64,000 nt of DNA from Nilaparvata lugens (lineage: Eukaryota > Arthropoda > Insecta > Hemiptera > Delphacidae). The stretch is taken from positions 8,186,171 to 8,250,170 of the forward strand of contig NC_052505.1 of the NCBI RefSeq assembly GCF_014356525.2. The letters run 5' to 3'. The position numbers and the translations under genes were made by a program. Positions within the stretch are counted from its first letter, which is position 1, and every line of letters starts with the position of its first letter. This document shows, one piece after another, positions 50,087 to 60,310 of the stretch. The notes under the pieces are model-generated. The model did no database searches. It was not told the origin of the DNA and saw nothing but the letters and a program-made list of their open reading frames with translations.

Positions 50087-50705
50087 AGTGTATGTGCGTC
50101 TGTGTACACGATATCTCATCTCCCAATTAACCGAATGACTTGAAATTTTGAACTTAAGGTCCTTCCAATATAAGGATCCGACACGAATAATTTCGATCAA
50201 ATGCAGTTCAAGATGGCGGCTAAAATGACGAAAATGTTGTCGAAAACAGGGTTTTTCGCGTTTTTCTCGATAACAGCTCCAACGATTTTGATCAAATTCA
50301 TACCTAAAATAGTCATTGATGAGCTCTATCAACTGCCACAAGTCCCATATCTGTAAAAATTTCAGTAGCTCCGCCCCATCTATGCAAAGTTTGATTCTAG
50401 ATTCCCAATTATCAGGCTTCAGATAACAATTTAAACGAGAGATTTCGAGTGGAAAAGATTGAGCTAGAAAATCTTTCCAATTAATGTCCAGTAACATTTT
50501 CACCGAAAATTGAAAATAAGCTTGAAATTTGAGAAAATGTGATTATTCAATATTGCAAACTGTTGGCAACTGTTGATTCTATTAAATCATTCACTATGAA
50601 GAGATAGCAGATCTCGTGTGTATCCAGCGTTATTGTCCTGTCACCAGCTGGCTCAGTTCTTTGAATAGTAGATTTGAGATGCGCGGGAACACTAGCGTAA
50701 GGTGT
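49920..50705. repeat. Dispersed repeat with terminal hairpin and internal (TG)n
   Basis: Starts with TACTTTCCT (49920-49928), which is complementary to AGGAAAGTA (49948-49956), a terminal hairpin. Next come a (TG)n tract at 50035-50081 and a long body with CGATCAAATGCAGTTCAAGA and GATGGCGGCTAAAATGACG. From memory this body resembles a very common planthopper repeat. A 167-codon minus-strand frame (50503-50000) crosses it, with its end encoded by the microsatellite as alternating Thr-His. I read the frame as a by-product of the repeat, not a gene. The right boundary is uncertain. Confidence 0.6.
50035..50081. repeat. (TG)n microsatellite
   Basis: About 23 uninterrupted TG units. Confidence 0.97.
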
Positions 50706-50807
50706 TCAATTTTCATAACGGCAAGGATAGTTGTGTGAGTGCGCCACACCAGATTTTTAAGTTATCATTGCAGTTCAATATCTTACTATTACTGAAATCA
50801 ATATTAA

Positions 50808-51045
50808 GCTATAGTCCGAGAGCTTTACTTTTAACGGCTCTCACTCGAAGACAGAGAGCGTCGATACTCTTTCCTTCGTTAATCACTCACTACCTTCTAG
50901 CATTTTTCCTACTATTGTGTCAGCATCCAATTGTGCGCAGCATGCTCACTCCTCTCCACTACTCGTCTGTCAATGCTACAAACTGTGGAAGGAGAGATCA
51001 GTTTCTCTTCATCAGGTTAAAAGTTCTATCGCATTATAGTGATAA
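50808..51045. repeat. Dispersed repeat, copy 2 (paired with 36078-36310)
   Basis: Shares CTATAGTCCGA, CTCGAAGACAGAG, ATCCAATTGTGCGCA, CATGCT and TGTGGAAGGAGA in order with the copy at 36.1 kb. Many substitutions separate the two, so neither insertion is recent. Confidence 0.75.
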
Positions 51046-51947
51046 TATCATTCGAGAAAACATGTATTTTATGAGTTGAAAAGTGTTCAAAAATGAGGTA
51101 AGTTACATCAAGTCATCCAGTCAAACAGTACATGACTTCGAGTCATAGAGAGAGCATAAGTACTAATTGGATTGATTCTCTCTAATTATTACCTTCTATA
51201 CTCACGGGACAAGTCAACTTTCTCATGTTAATTAGAGAGCCAGTTTCAAATTGTATCAAATATAATAATATATATAGATATGACTATTTTATGCAAGAAA
51301 TGTTCTGTAATCAGTAGAGTTTTAACATAGGAGACATCGTAATATGATTTAATTGCTGGGTGCTCAGCTATTGAAAATGCTAATCCTATCAGAGATATAC
51401 AATTTGAATTGAATTTAATCCCAGCACTATGATTATGACAAGTACTCAATATCATTGAGCCTCACAAATTATGCAAATTATCCAATTATTCGTTTCACTT
51501 TAATGCAAACGCGAACGCTAAAGATTTTAATGACTCTAATGAAGCACATCGAAGTACATTGAAGTATTGCTATCGTTTTCATTGGGTTTCATAGGTGTTT
51601 TAGGATAATTATAATCATTATTGTGAACAATAATACAGTCGATTTGAAATCATAATAGTCTCTTCATATTATATAGATCTGTACAGTATTACTTTAGATT
51701 TATAGAAATTATTAAAATCTATCTAATTTGAGGTTAATAAAAATTATTGAAATGATGAGTTTCTCATTTCTTAATCTGTTATCAAATTTACAATTCACCA
51801 AATTTTCAAACATCCCTCACATATTATATATTTTGTTTATCATAGGTTTGTGTGCCTACTGGAAATGAACACTTGTATATTTTTCTCGCAACTAAAGTCA
51901 ATGAAATTGTCCCTTTCTACTAACTGATAAGAATTGGAGATGTTATA
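51046..51947. other. No gene recognised
   Basis: AT-rich sequence, no structure seen. Confidence 0.4.
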
Positions 51948-52241
51948 TAGTGTGATTATGAAAGGACTTTACAAATTTGAAAGCACATGAATATTTATTG
52001 AAATTACTTACAGAATTGAGAAAGGTGTCATATTGTTATAAAACACTTCAAGTTCAAAGTGTGGGTGCTATTTTGGTTCGATGTGACAGCCGTTTGTAAT
52101 GCGACATACATCACATCGATAATCGATTTCTTGCCACACTCGTACCAGCATATCAGGCATAACTTGTGCAACCACAGCGATCCACATGTAATCCGATTTC
52201 AGAGATCATTAAGATTGTTTGTTTAAAGCGGAACATAAACC

Positions 52242-52439
52242 TTATCCTGAAACCCAGAGGAGGAAATCCATCGGTGTTAAATCTGTTGAGCGAGGTGGCC
52301 ATGCAATTGGCACTGCACGGCCAATCCAGCGAAGTTGGAAGTGAATGTCTAGAAAATCCCAAACTTCTCCGTGGAAATGAGCTGGTGCACCGTCATGGTA
52401 AAAATAAAAGAACACTTGTTCAGCATGACTGTGCACCAA
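52242..52439 (-). pseudogene. mariner-like transposase fragment
   Basis: The minus strand encodes HDGAPAHFHGEVWDFLDIHF, then RWIGRAVPIAWPPRSTDLTP and MDFLLWVSG. This is the stretch of a DDE-type mariner transposase around its second catalytic Asp (in HDGAPAHF) and third acidic residue (SPDLTP-like; here STDLTP, with the Asp still present). The N-terminal DNA-binding domain and the first catalytic Asp are missing. It sits between the inverted ends of the 51948-52605 element. Confidence 0.85.
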
Positions 52440-52477
52440 CTCATTCTCACGGAGAAGTTTGGGATTTTCTAGACATT
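52344..52477. repeat. Palindrome of transposase sequence, 54-bp arms
   Basis: Arm one (52344-52397) and arm two (52424-52477) are near-perfect reverse complements around a 26-bp loop. The plus strand of arm two therefore encodes a second copy of the transposase block (HDCAPTHSHGEVWDFLDI). The differences Gly to Cys, Ala to Thr and Phe to Ser show that the arms have since diverged. Confidence 0.9.
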
Positions 52478-52607
52478 CGCCGTAACCATAGACTTGAAAT
52501 GTTTTATAACGAAATTACACCTTTCTCAATTCTCAATAAATATTGATATTCTCAATAAATATTTATGTGCTTTCAAAGTTGTAAAGTCCTTTTGTAATTA
52601 CCCTGTA

Positions 52608-53685
52608 TTCTAACTATTGTTGAGTGGTATCAAGAAGAATATATCAAGTGTATTTATTTTATATAGTGATTCCATTTTTATATTATAGGCTATCACTAAA
52701 TAGCCCAACAGCTTACATGACACCTTGAAAGAGAAAGTTACATGTCAACTCTACGGCTTATTCTTTCATATTTTTTAGAACTCACAGACTAGAAAGTACA
52801 TGTTCTTAGCGCTATTTGAAGAGGATATAATAAGTATGTTGGGAGCTGAATAAGATAGGCTACTGTAGCAGTGTGTAATTTCCCATGGGTGTGATTGGCG
52901 GTTCCGCTTCAGACCTTCGCTTGAGACCTCCATTCTGCGATCGAATTGTCTCTTACACAAGAATCTAGTAATAACATGTGATTCATGTACGAACATGAAC
53001 GTCTATCTTGACATACATTCTTAACTGTTTCATGAAGATTATCACATCCATAACTACCTTTTAAATTGAGTTGAATTAAGAATGGAAGAAATACTTTAAA
53101 ATAAGTTTAGTTCACAATTCCTACGAGTCTTCATCATCAGGGGGAACTGCTTATATTTGTGCACACAATGACACAATAGAGGAACACTTTGTTATTATAT
53201 ACTCGCCGTCCATTCCATGTTTGTGTAGTGTGTGCACAAACCATTTTAAGCTATTCTCGTTTCACAAGACTTCTAAACTTCCATGGAACAGTCTCACATC
53301 TCAGTAAATGGTCTTCCATACATCTATATATTCGCTTCTCGATATGGAACTTATTAGTAACTGAAACAAAGAAATTGAAGAAATTATGGAATGCATTTTA
53401 TCAATAGAAAAAAGTGTTGCTATCCGAAATTAATCAATGACATCATTCTTGAAACTTGAAGGTAGAAAATATTTACACTGTTTAGTGACCTAATCAGTAG
53501 TTGACGATAAAAAGGATCAAATATTCAACAACACTGGAATAGTGTTTTTTTTTTTGAGAGTAAACAACATATTCATCTTGTTCTAGTCAGAATGACTACT
53601 ATTTGTTGTTGAAAGTAGTTCAAATCAGCTGCTGTACTATAAACATTATGAATTGCACTAATTGTTGGGTTCAGAATGAGTTAAG
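52608..53685. other. No gene recognised
   Basis: Chance frames only; no structure seen. Confidence 0.4.
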
Positions 53686-53687
53686 GC

Positions 53688-54226
53688 TACTTTCACACGA
53701 TAGGAGATGTGCAACTTGAACACTGAACAGTGTTCACGTTTTTTTGTCGAAGTACATTGAGTCAAATGGTGTCTTTCACATGGTGACTCCTAGCCAGGAA
53801 CCTCCTTTTGTCACGTCTTTTCCCCTCGAGGCAAGCAGAAACCGGCTTGGATCGAGATACTAGCGGACAAATCGTCGCTTTCACATGGTGATTCTACGTC
53901 TCTCCGGTCACCACATTTTCTCAAAAACTATCTTTCTTGAAAATGAAGATAGAAAGATTCTGATTTCGGATTTGGATTCAGCGACCCCAAATTCTTTCAG
54001 GGGTCGCTGAATCCAAATCCGAAATCAGAAATTTTCTATCTATATTTTTAAGGAAGTTAGACTTTGAGAAAAAGTGATGAGTCATACTTTGAGCAAACGT
54101 CGGCGTAGTTGTTAGATCTGTCAGCTTATTCGTAAGATCCTCATGTGAAAGCACAGGAGAGCTGCAAAATATGAAATATGATCTTCCAGGAGCGAGGACT
54201 CTGCCGTGTGAAACTGGCCTTATTAA
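53688..54226. mobile_element. Fold-back MITE with AAGGC-CTTTCACACG ends and central palindrome
   Basis: The left end AAGGCTACTTTCACACG is inverted at the right end as CGTGTGAAACTGGCCTT. CTTTCACA also recurs at about 53773 and 53878 (CTTTCACATGGTGA). At the centre, 53958-53988 and 54000-54030 are exact reverse complements of 31 bp with an 11-bp loop, and weaker pairing continues outward (CTATCTTTCTTGAAAA against TTTTTAAGGAAGTTAG). No coding sequence is present. Confidence 0.75.
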
Positions 54227-54236
54227 CAGCAATAAA

Positions 54237-54385
54237 GGCCGTCTGCACAGTCAAAGCTTAAAAGCTTGGATTCAATCAGCTGGTGGCTCAAATAAAAATG
54301 AATCAAATTGTAATGAACGGGACTTGATATAGATTTGATCCATATCAGTTTAAACTGATATTGTGAAAACGGCTCTGAGTAGCTT
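54237..54385. repeat. Probable second MITE, adjacent
   Basis: GGCCGTCTGCACAGTCAAAG follows directly after the previous element. An 18-bp perfect palindrome TATCAGTTTAAACTGATA lies at 54343-54360, before GAAAACGGC. The segment looks like a small inverted-repeat element, but its ends are not clearly paired. Confidence 0.4.
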
Positions 54386-54389
54386 ATAT

Positions 54390-55998
54390 CACTTACAAGT
54401 GACTTGGGTGACAATAAGTATTGACAATTGTGACTCATATTTGCTTTTTTCCGTGTCTACTATTTATTTTGTGAATGTTTAGTTATTGTTTGACTTGACT
54501 TGGTTATGTAGTGAATGGGAAATTGAGTTGAATTGATTCATTCATTTGCCAAAAACAAAATAGAATAAAACTTCACGAAAAATAAAAATTCTATGTACCT
54601 TTTCTCTCATGCCATGAAAATCACTTATTTATTGGCAGTATCAATTGTTGCAATATCTATAGTTTTCTATCTCATCGAACTGTAGAATTCCTCTCACCTT
54701 AAAGAATACTTCACTTCAAATGCATACATACATGAGAATACAAATGTTGATGTTGGAGAATAGTTCCTGCTGAAACAATGTGCCCAAATAGATAGCAATT
54801 GCTTTTAAAGTGCAATTAGCAGAGCTTGTAATTGCGAGTCTCATGTGCAAAGTAAGTCTCCTCCAGAACGGTTGTCGTCCTCGAATCGTGTGAAAATAGC
54901 GCGGATGAGTGAACAATAGGAGCAAAGATCATTGCGAGTAATGGAGAGCTACGCTCCAGTGTGTAGTTGTGACCCACAAACATAAGGAAGTGACATCGTC
55001 TGTTCTGGGACTGGCTGTTAGGGACTGAGTTTATGTTAATAATCATCCGAGTGGTGCATGTAGGCTGACTTTAGGAATGTAGCGAAACAGTCAACACCGC
55101 AGTCTCGTCAGCCATATTAAATGAGCGCCTAGTAGTCGTGAACTGCGACTTGGATAAAGTCACAGCAGGATGCTCTTTGATCAGGTGGAAGATGTTGTTT
55201 GCTGCGTAAACTGTACTGTACTTCACAACTACATTCTTGAGCGTACATCCTGTGTATGAGTTGCTGCTTTCAAGTTGAGTAATAATTGGAACACTTGTGC
55301 AGTACGATCGACTGTCAGATTCTCAATGTCATCACTTTTGTACTGGAATCTTGAATACCTAGACTTAGATACAGGAACCTGATATAACAAATGAAAATCA
55401 AAAATACTTTTTCCAAATCCATTCTTATACATGTTAAGAATTGAAAGTTTTAAAGTAATTTTCAAGTGGATGGAAAAAAGTAAATTTAAAGTCGAAAAAT
55501 GTTAGATTCTTGATGTCAATACTATCGTAACACAATATTGAATACCCAGATTTGATACGGGAACCTAATATAAAAATTAATAATCAAAGTAACTATTTTC
55601 AATTTCATACTTGTTTCGACTTCAAAGTATATGGAAAAAATGAATTCAAAGTCGAAGAAGGTTGTAAAAAATCTTGAAGTACAGGAGATTTACATATATT
55701 ATTAATAAATCTATTATAACAATCATAAAAATACAACAATATAAATATAATTAAGAAAATTAGATGATGCATTGTCAAATATTTTCTACGGCAATATAAC
55801 AAGAAACGAAATACTCAAATACAAATTTATTTATTCATAAAGAGGAATACTCAAAGAATGATAGTGTAACGAATAATATAATGGATATACTCCCTGCTTG
55901 GATGATTTGTCCGTGTGCAGGGAAAATCGTGATATATTAAGTGAAATCCGGTCTCATAAAATTTAAATTCCACAGTTATGATTCCCGATATTCTATTA
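54390..55998. other. No gene recognised
   Basis: AT-rich sequence. Between 55290-55420 and 55500-55640 there is weak direct similarity (CTTGATGTCAATACT, GAATACC, GATACGGGAACCTAATATA against GATACAGGAACCTGATATA), suggesting an old tandem duplication of about 190 bp. Confidence 0.4.
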
Positions 55999-56428
55999 TA
56001 TTAAGCGAGCATTTCCTGTATTTTTATATCTGGCTATTTTTATATCTGGTTATTTTTATATCTGGTTATTTTATATCTGGCTATTTTTATATCGGGTTAT
56101 TTATGTTTAACGGACCTCGAAAACGGCTCGAACGATTTTCACGAAATTTGGAACATAGTAGGTTTATGATATGAAGATTCGATTGCACGAGGTCTCATCC
56201 TCAAGAAAACAAGCTGAACGACATTAAAAGGATAATCAATCCTTGGCAGAAACAGCTGTGGATAGTAAAAAAGTGAAAAGTATGTGAAAAATCAAAATAT
56301 CGCATCCCCGAAATTCATAAGATGACGTATAGCCAGCTGTGATTATAAGCACGATCATTTTGGAGAATGATTGTGTTCTGTTTATCAATAAATAAAAATA
56401 ACAAGCGAAGCTCGATGCCCCGATATTT
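55999..56428. repeat. Dispersed repeat family, copy A
   Basis: Runs from TTAAGCGAGCATTTCCTGTA to AAGCGAAGCTCGATGCCCCG followed by ATATTT. It shares with copy B (63005-63703) the blocks AACGATTTTCACGAAATTTG, ATTCGATTGCAC, GACATTAAAAGGATAAT and TGTGTTCTGTTTATCAATAA, in the same order. It includes a 16-bp tandem repeat at 56019-56104. No coding sequence was found. Confidence 0.85.
56019..56104. repeat. 16-bp tandem repeat, about 5 units
   Basis: The unit is TATTTTTATATCTGGT, and one unit has lost a T. The corresponding part of copy B (63030-63068) has fewer and more degenerate units. Confidence 0.9.
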
Positions 56429-56719
56429 TAAAATTATAATATGAAAATGCAATCATAATCCAATATAGGTACTTACTCAACCTCAATTGAATTAATGAAA
56501 CACAGTTCATTTAATCAATTATTCTATTGTTCATTCATCTATACGACAATCATGGAGCCGGTGATATGTTGTTCGAGGTCCGTGTGTGGGTAGTTGAAAG
56601 TAGGATTGAGCTGTTATAATTCGACGCTTTTTGTATACATGACAATCCTTTTTTCTGATACAGTCATTTTTGAAAATTTCGCTTGCATTATTAAAAAGTG
56701 GATGCGCTTAGAGAAAAAG

Positions 56720-57310
56720 GTGATGCGTGATGGTTGAGGGGGGAGGCTTTTGCGGGGGTCATGTTGCAGTGTGCATGCGTGCGTGCGGGGGTTGAGGATG
56801 GAAGGTGGTGTGAGGGTTGGGATTGCGCAGGCCAGCCGGGCTACCACACCTTGGTCCTCAGAAGGTCTGCGTCTCTCGTCACAGTCGCGTTGCACGCTCA
56901 GCTGTCCCGGCTATCCCTGGCATCTCTCAATCAACCCTCTCACTTCAGCCAACTATTTCCTCCTGCCAACTTACGCAATCGCACAATCGGGTGTGAGGTG
57001 TTCGCGGATCATCCGTGTTCTCAGCGGTGCTGCCGGGTTCCACTACTAATTTCACTTTGACCGTGTTGTGTGACCACGTTGTAGATGTAGTGAACGTGAA
57101 CGGATTACAGTGCTCCAAAAATGATGTACCTCTCTCAATTCAAAACTTTCAATAACATAGTGTTATCCAACATTACCTAATCATTTAGATAACAGTTCAA
57201 CTCAGTTCCATTGATAATATTATCTCGTGAGTGTACTATAAGGAAACTTTGTGGAACTGTATCGTGATGCTCGTGTTTTCCGTGTGAAATAGTTGAAGAA
57301 ATGCAGTGAT
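56720..57310 (+). promoter_or_regulatory. Candidate promoter / 5' untranslated region of the signal-peptide exon
   Basis: A GC-rich, CpG-containing block (56740-57060) precedes the candidate first exon at 57318. No TATA box is obvious. Several short upstream ATG frames lie between 57121 and 57301. The reading as promoter plus 5' leader depends on the exon being real. Confidence 0.3.
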
Positions 57311-57317
57311 TTTGTGA

Positions 57318-57402
57318 ATGAAAGCCATGCGGCCTGACAAGGAGTACTTTGGTTGTCTCTTCAAGCTTCTCACATCATCACTTGTTATCATTCTACTTCC
57401 TG
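57318..57402 (+). CDS. Candidate first coding exon: signal peptide of an unidentified secreted or membrane protein
   Basis: The frame starts MKAMRPDKEYFGCLFKLLTS and continues SLVIILLPG. It therefore has basic and polar residues, then a hydrophobic core of about 16 residues, the layout of a signal peptide. The second ATG (57327) has a good context (AAGCCATGC) and may be the real start. Directly after CTTCCTG the sequence reads GTAGGTGG, a good splice donor, at 57403. The splice would fall after the first base of a codon (phase 1), which is common after signal-peptide exons of extracellular proteins with Ig, LDL-receptor or CUB modules. No later exon was recognised in the remaining 6.6 kb, so either the first intron is large or the call is wrong. 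The protein family is unknown. Confidence 0.4.
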
Positions 57403-57690
57403 GTAGGTGGAATTTTCCACAACTAATTCTAAAACTTCTATCTAAGTTTACAATATTATCAAATTCTTGTCTTAGAGTTTCATGCTACAAGAACAAGAAG
57501 ACTTTATAGGAAATCAAAATAAGTTATTGGGAGAAATTGTTGGTAAGGAGTTTCTTGTTTTTTTGGGTTTTATGTGAGTGGAAAATTATTTTAGTTTCAT
57601 GGATTGCAGTGAACCAGTATAATCAAGAATGAGTAGAATCAATGTGTTGATAATCACTGTTGAGTTTTGTTTTGCGAAGCCTTCTTGCTA
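57403..57690. other. Putative start of intron 1
   Basis: No structure seen. Confidence 0.3.
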
Positions 57691-57860
57691 TCAATACAAT
57701 TTTCATCATCATCACCGTCGTCATGGATTGAGCTTGTTAAAAGCCTGTTCCGGCGTCCATCCCATCCTCGGTCTACCAATACCTCTTTTGCTTATTTGCT
57801 TGTGGAGTATGGAATGTAATGGTAGACGGTCTTCTTACAATCTAAGGACATGATCTGATA
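57690..57860 (-). pseudogene. LINE C-terminal remnant
   Basis: On the minus strand the frames encode KEDRLPLHSILH-like sequence followed by KRGIGRPRMGWTPEQAF, a basic block found at the extreme C-terminus of LINE ORF2 proteins. It is interrupted by stops and frameshifts, and little else of the element is left. Confidence 0.4.
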
Positions 57861-59030
57861 ACTTATTTCTATATTTTCATCAAACTCAACACTGGTTAGA
57901 TTTTTTTCAATGTCATTTGATTATTGAGATCGCATGTCATTATCTCTATAATTCTGAAATTTTTAAGTGATAATCCATAAAAGTGAACCAATTTTTATCT
58001 CATATAGAATCTGAATTTTGGATTTTTGAGATGGTATTCCTGCATTCATTTCTCCTAAGCTCAGCAATGAAATCAGATGTTGAAAATCCCCAAAACAATA
58101 GAATCTCTGATTCCATCTTTGAAAATTACGAATACCGTGATAGTTCAGTCATTTTGAGCAATGAAGCTTTCATACATTTTTTTAAACATTACAAAGAGTA
58201 CTTTTAAATAATAAAAAATAACTCCAAAATCATACCATGGAAACATTGAAAAACAAAACAATTTTCTAATTTTAACTGATGTCCATCGAACCATAGAAAT
58301 TGCAGAAACTTCTATGATAAGCCTAATGATAATGGAAAAAATGAAAAATACTTTTTTTTACATTTCCCTAGATGTGGAATGTGGTTGACCCAGGAATCTT
58401 TTTTTTAGAAAATAACGTTCAAATATTGTCTATATTTTCAAATGCAGCTTTATTAAAAAAAATGTTTGGCTAGTACTTCATAAATTCAATTCATATACAA
58501 CAACAAATCGTAAGAACGAATTCAATAGTGCATTTCGCTGATGCTGATAAAACAAAGTTTGAATCGCTTCAATCAGATGCCTTCTAATTATATGTGTGTC
58601 CATCTTCTATGAGTGATTTGAAGGAACGAGATGAAGAAACGTAATTCCCCACGATGACAGATGTAATGAGTGAGAATTTATATCCATTCGAATGATAATA
58701 TTTCTGGACAAAGCCTTAAAATGGAAACTTGTCCAATCTTAGCAGTGAGGAGTTGAATAGGTGAGAATACACCGAGGAGAGCATACATCAGAGGTAGTTT
58801 TGATATGTTTTCTTTAGTACAGGAATGTAATTTTATAGAGATATGATGAAAATGATAAAATGATGAATAAACATGATGATTATTAGTTGTTAAGACTACA
58901 ACTATATCATTAATTGCGAAATATCATGTTTAAAGTTGTGTTGTGAGTGATGTGGTACTTTTCCATAATGAAAACACAAATTTGAAATTGTCAACCACTT
59001 TTCATTTTTATAAATATTATTTTAATATAT
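57860..59030. other. No gene recognised
   Basis: AT-rich sequence, chance frames only. Confidence 0.4.
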
Positions 59031-59034
59031 ACAG

Positions 59035-59075
59035 AACCCGGTTTCGTGGCTTTACTAGCCTTTTATTAGCGCTTC
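59035..59075 (-). ncRNA. Hammerhead-like motif (PLE-type relic)
   Basis: On the minus strand GGCTAGTAAAGCC forms a short hairpin, followed by ACGAAACCGGGTTCTG. This is the same order of hairpin, CGAAAC and short GC stem seen at 5.07 and 31.65 kb. The CTGATGA-like box and a clear GTC are missing, so it is at most a relic. Confidence 0.3.
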
Positions 59076-59380
59076 ACTGCGCTTTTCTATTTGACCTGGA
59101 AAATACATGATGTGTCATGAGATACATCATGTGTGTGATGTGTCATTCATGGCATAGGCAAATTTTATTTGTTCAAATTAATAAATATGAAATCATTCAT
59201 ATTACTTTGTTTCAACATTCCATCATTCATTAATTTGAAATGTATCTGAATCATACTATCTAAATTTCAAATTGTTTTGTTTTATTCTGATTCGTATATT
59301 CAGATGGATGATTTGGTGTGTAAATTGCAATGGACATAACCTTCATTATATTTGGACAACATAACACAAAATTAGGAAAT

Positions 59381-59425
59381 TGAAGACGTTTCGGGCAATA
59401 GCCTGTTTTTTCTTCTCCGACTATT
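59381..59425 (-). ncRNA. Hammerhead-like motif (PLE-type relic)
   Basis: On the minus strand GGAGAAGAAAAAACA is followed by GGCTATTGCC (hairpin), CGAAAC and GTCTTCAATT. The CTTC after GTC can pair with GAAG upstream, as stem I. The layout resembles PLE-associated hammerhead motifs, with a degenerate CTGATGA box. Confidence 0.38.
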
Positions 59426-60310
59426 GTATTGTTTGCTCTAATAAATAAATAGTTTGTGATTTTCACATTTGCCAGGATGAAGTCGTTGAACAGGGAAAAA
59501 TAGTGAGATCAATTCGGAATAGACTCGTATTTCTTTCTTCTCATTCACAGTATGAGAAATTCCAATGAACGGTTTGATTTTCATATCCTCATAAATAAGG
59601 TTCAATATTGAAAGTGAAATGAATGAGATTGTATAGAAAAACAACGCTGGTCACGGATCCAGTTACAAGAAAAAACTCCGAATTCTCTAAAATTCAAAGG
59701 ATAGAAGGAGTTGTATAGGATGCGGTCTCACCACGAACGTGGGCAGGGGAAAAGCGGGCTGTCAAAACGTCAGTCGATGATCCCTGAACAAGGAAGAGCT
59801 CCCACGTTTGTTTTTCAATTGTATATTCCCTCCCATTCTCACAGAAATGTTAAGCTGATGGGAAAAATCTCAAATAGGTGAGCTCGGAAATAATGTGAAC
59901 TCAACCCTGGATCCGATATAGTTTTGTATGGAGTATGGCTTTATTGAATATTCTTGTTGAATTAGTCACTTGAAATCACTTGCTCACGGTTTTGGAGCTT
60001 AGTCATTTCCTTCTGGAATGCCAAATGTTGTTTGAACAATATTGATTGCTTTTTGGATTTTATAATGAGTCATCTTACATAAACTTTTGGCAGGTAGTAG
60101 TCCTCCGCTTCTTCAAGACACACCTCTACATATTCCATATATTATAGAAAACTCGCTTCCAATAAATTCATGAACATCTAAAACTGGGATACCGTTTGTG
60201 CGTAAACTTCCCAGACGACAACAGGCATTGGTGCGTGAAGACATTCATGTTGTCCCAATTTCAAGTGTGCTAAAACAGCTGATCCAGTAAATTTTCATAA
60301 TTTGTTCTCA
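59425..60310. other. No gene recognised
   Basis: No structure seen. Confidence 0.4.

Larger units (their letters stand above)
51948..52605. mobile_element. Miniature mariner-like (IS630-Tc1-mariner) element with about 100-bp inverted ends
   Basis: The left end (AGTGTGATTATGAAAGGACT) and the inverse of the right end (CAGGGTAATTACAAAAGGAC) begin inverted repeats that continue for about 100 bp through GAATTGAGAAAGGTGT and TTATAAAACA. TA lies outside both ends (51946-51947 and 52606-52607), the target duplication of this superfamily. The CAGGG-type end and the transposase remnant inside agree with a mariner-like origin. At 658 bp it is too short to encode a complete transposase and must be non-autonomous. 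Confidence 0.85.

Noticed and set aside
50000..50503. 167-codon minus-strand frame as a gene
   Set aside because: It lies inside a dispersed repeat and its C-terminal part is encoded by a (TG)n microsatellite.
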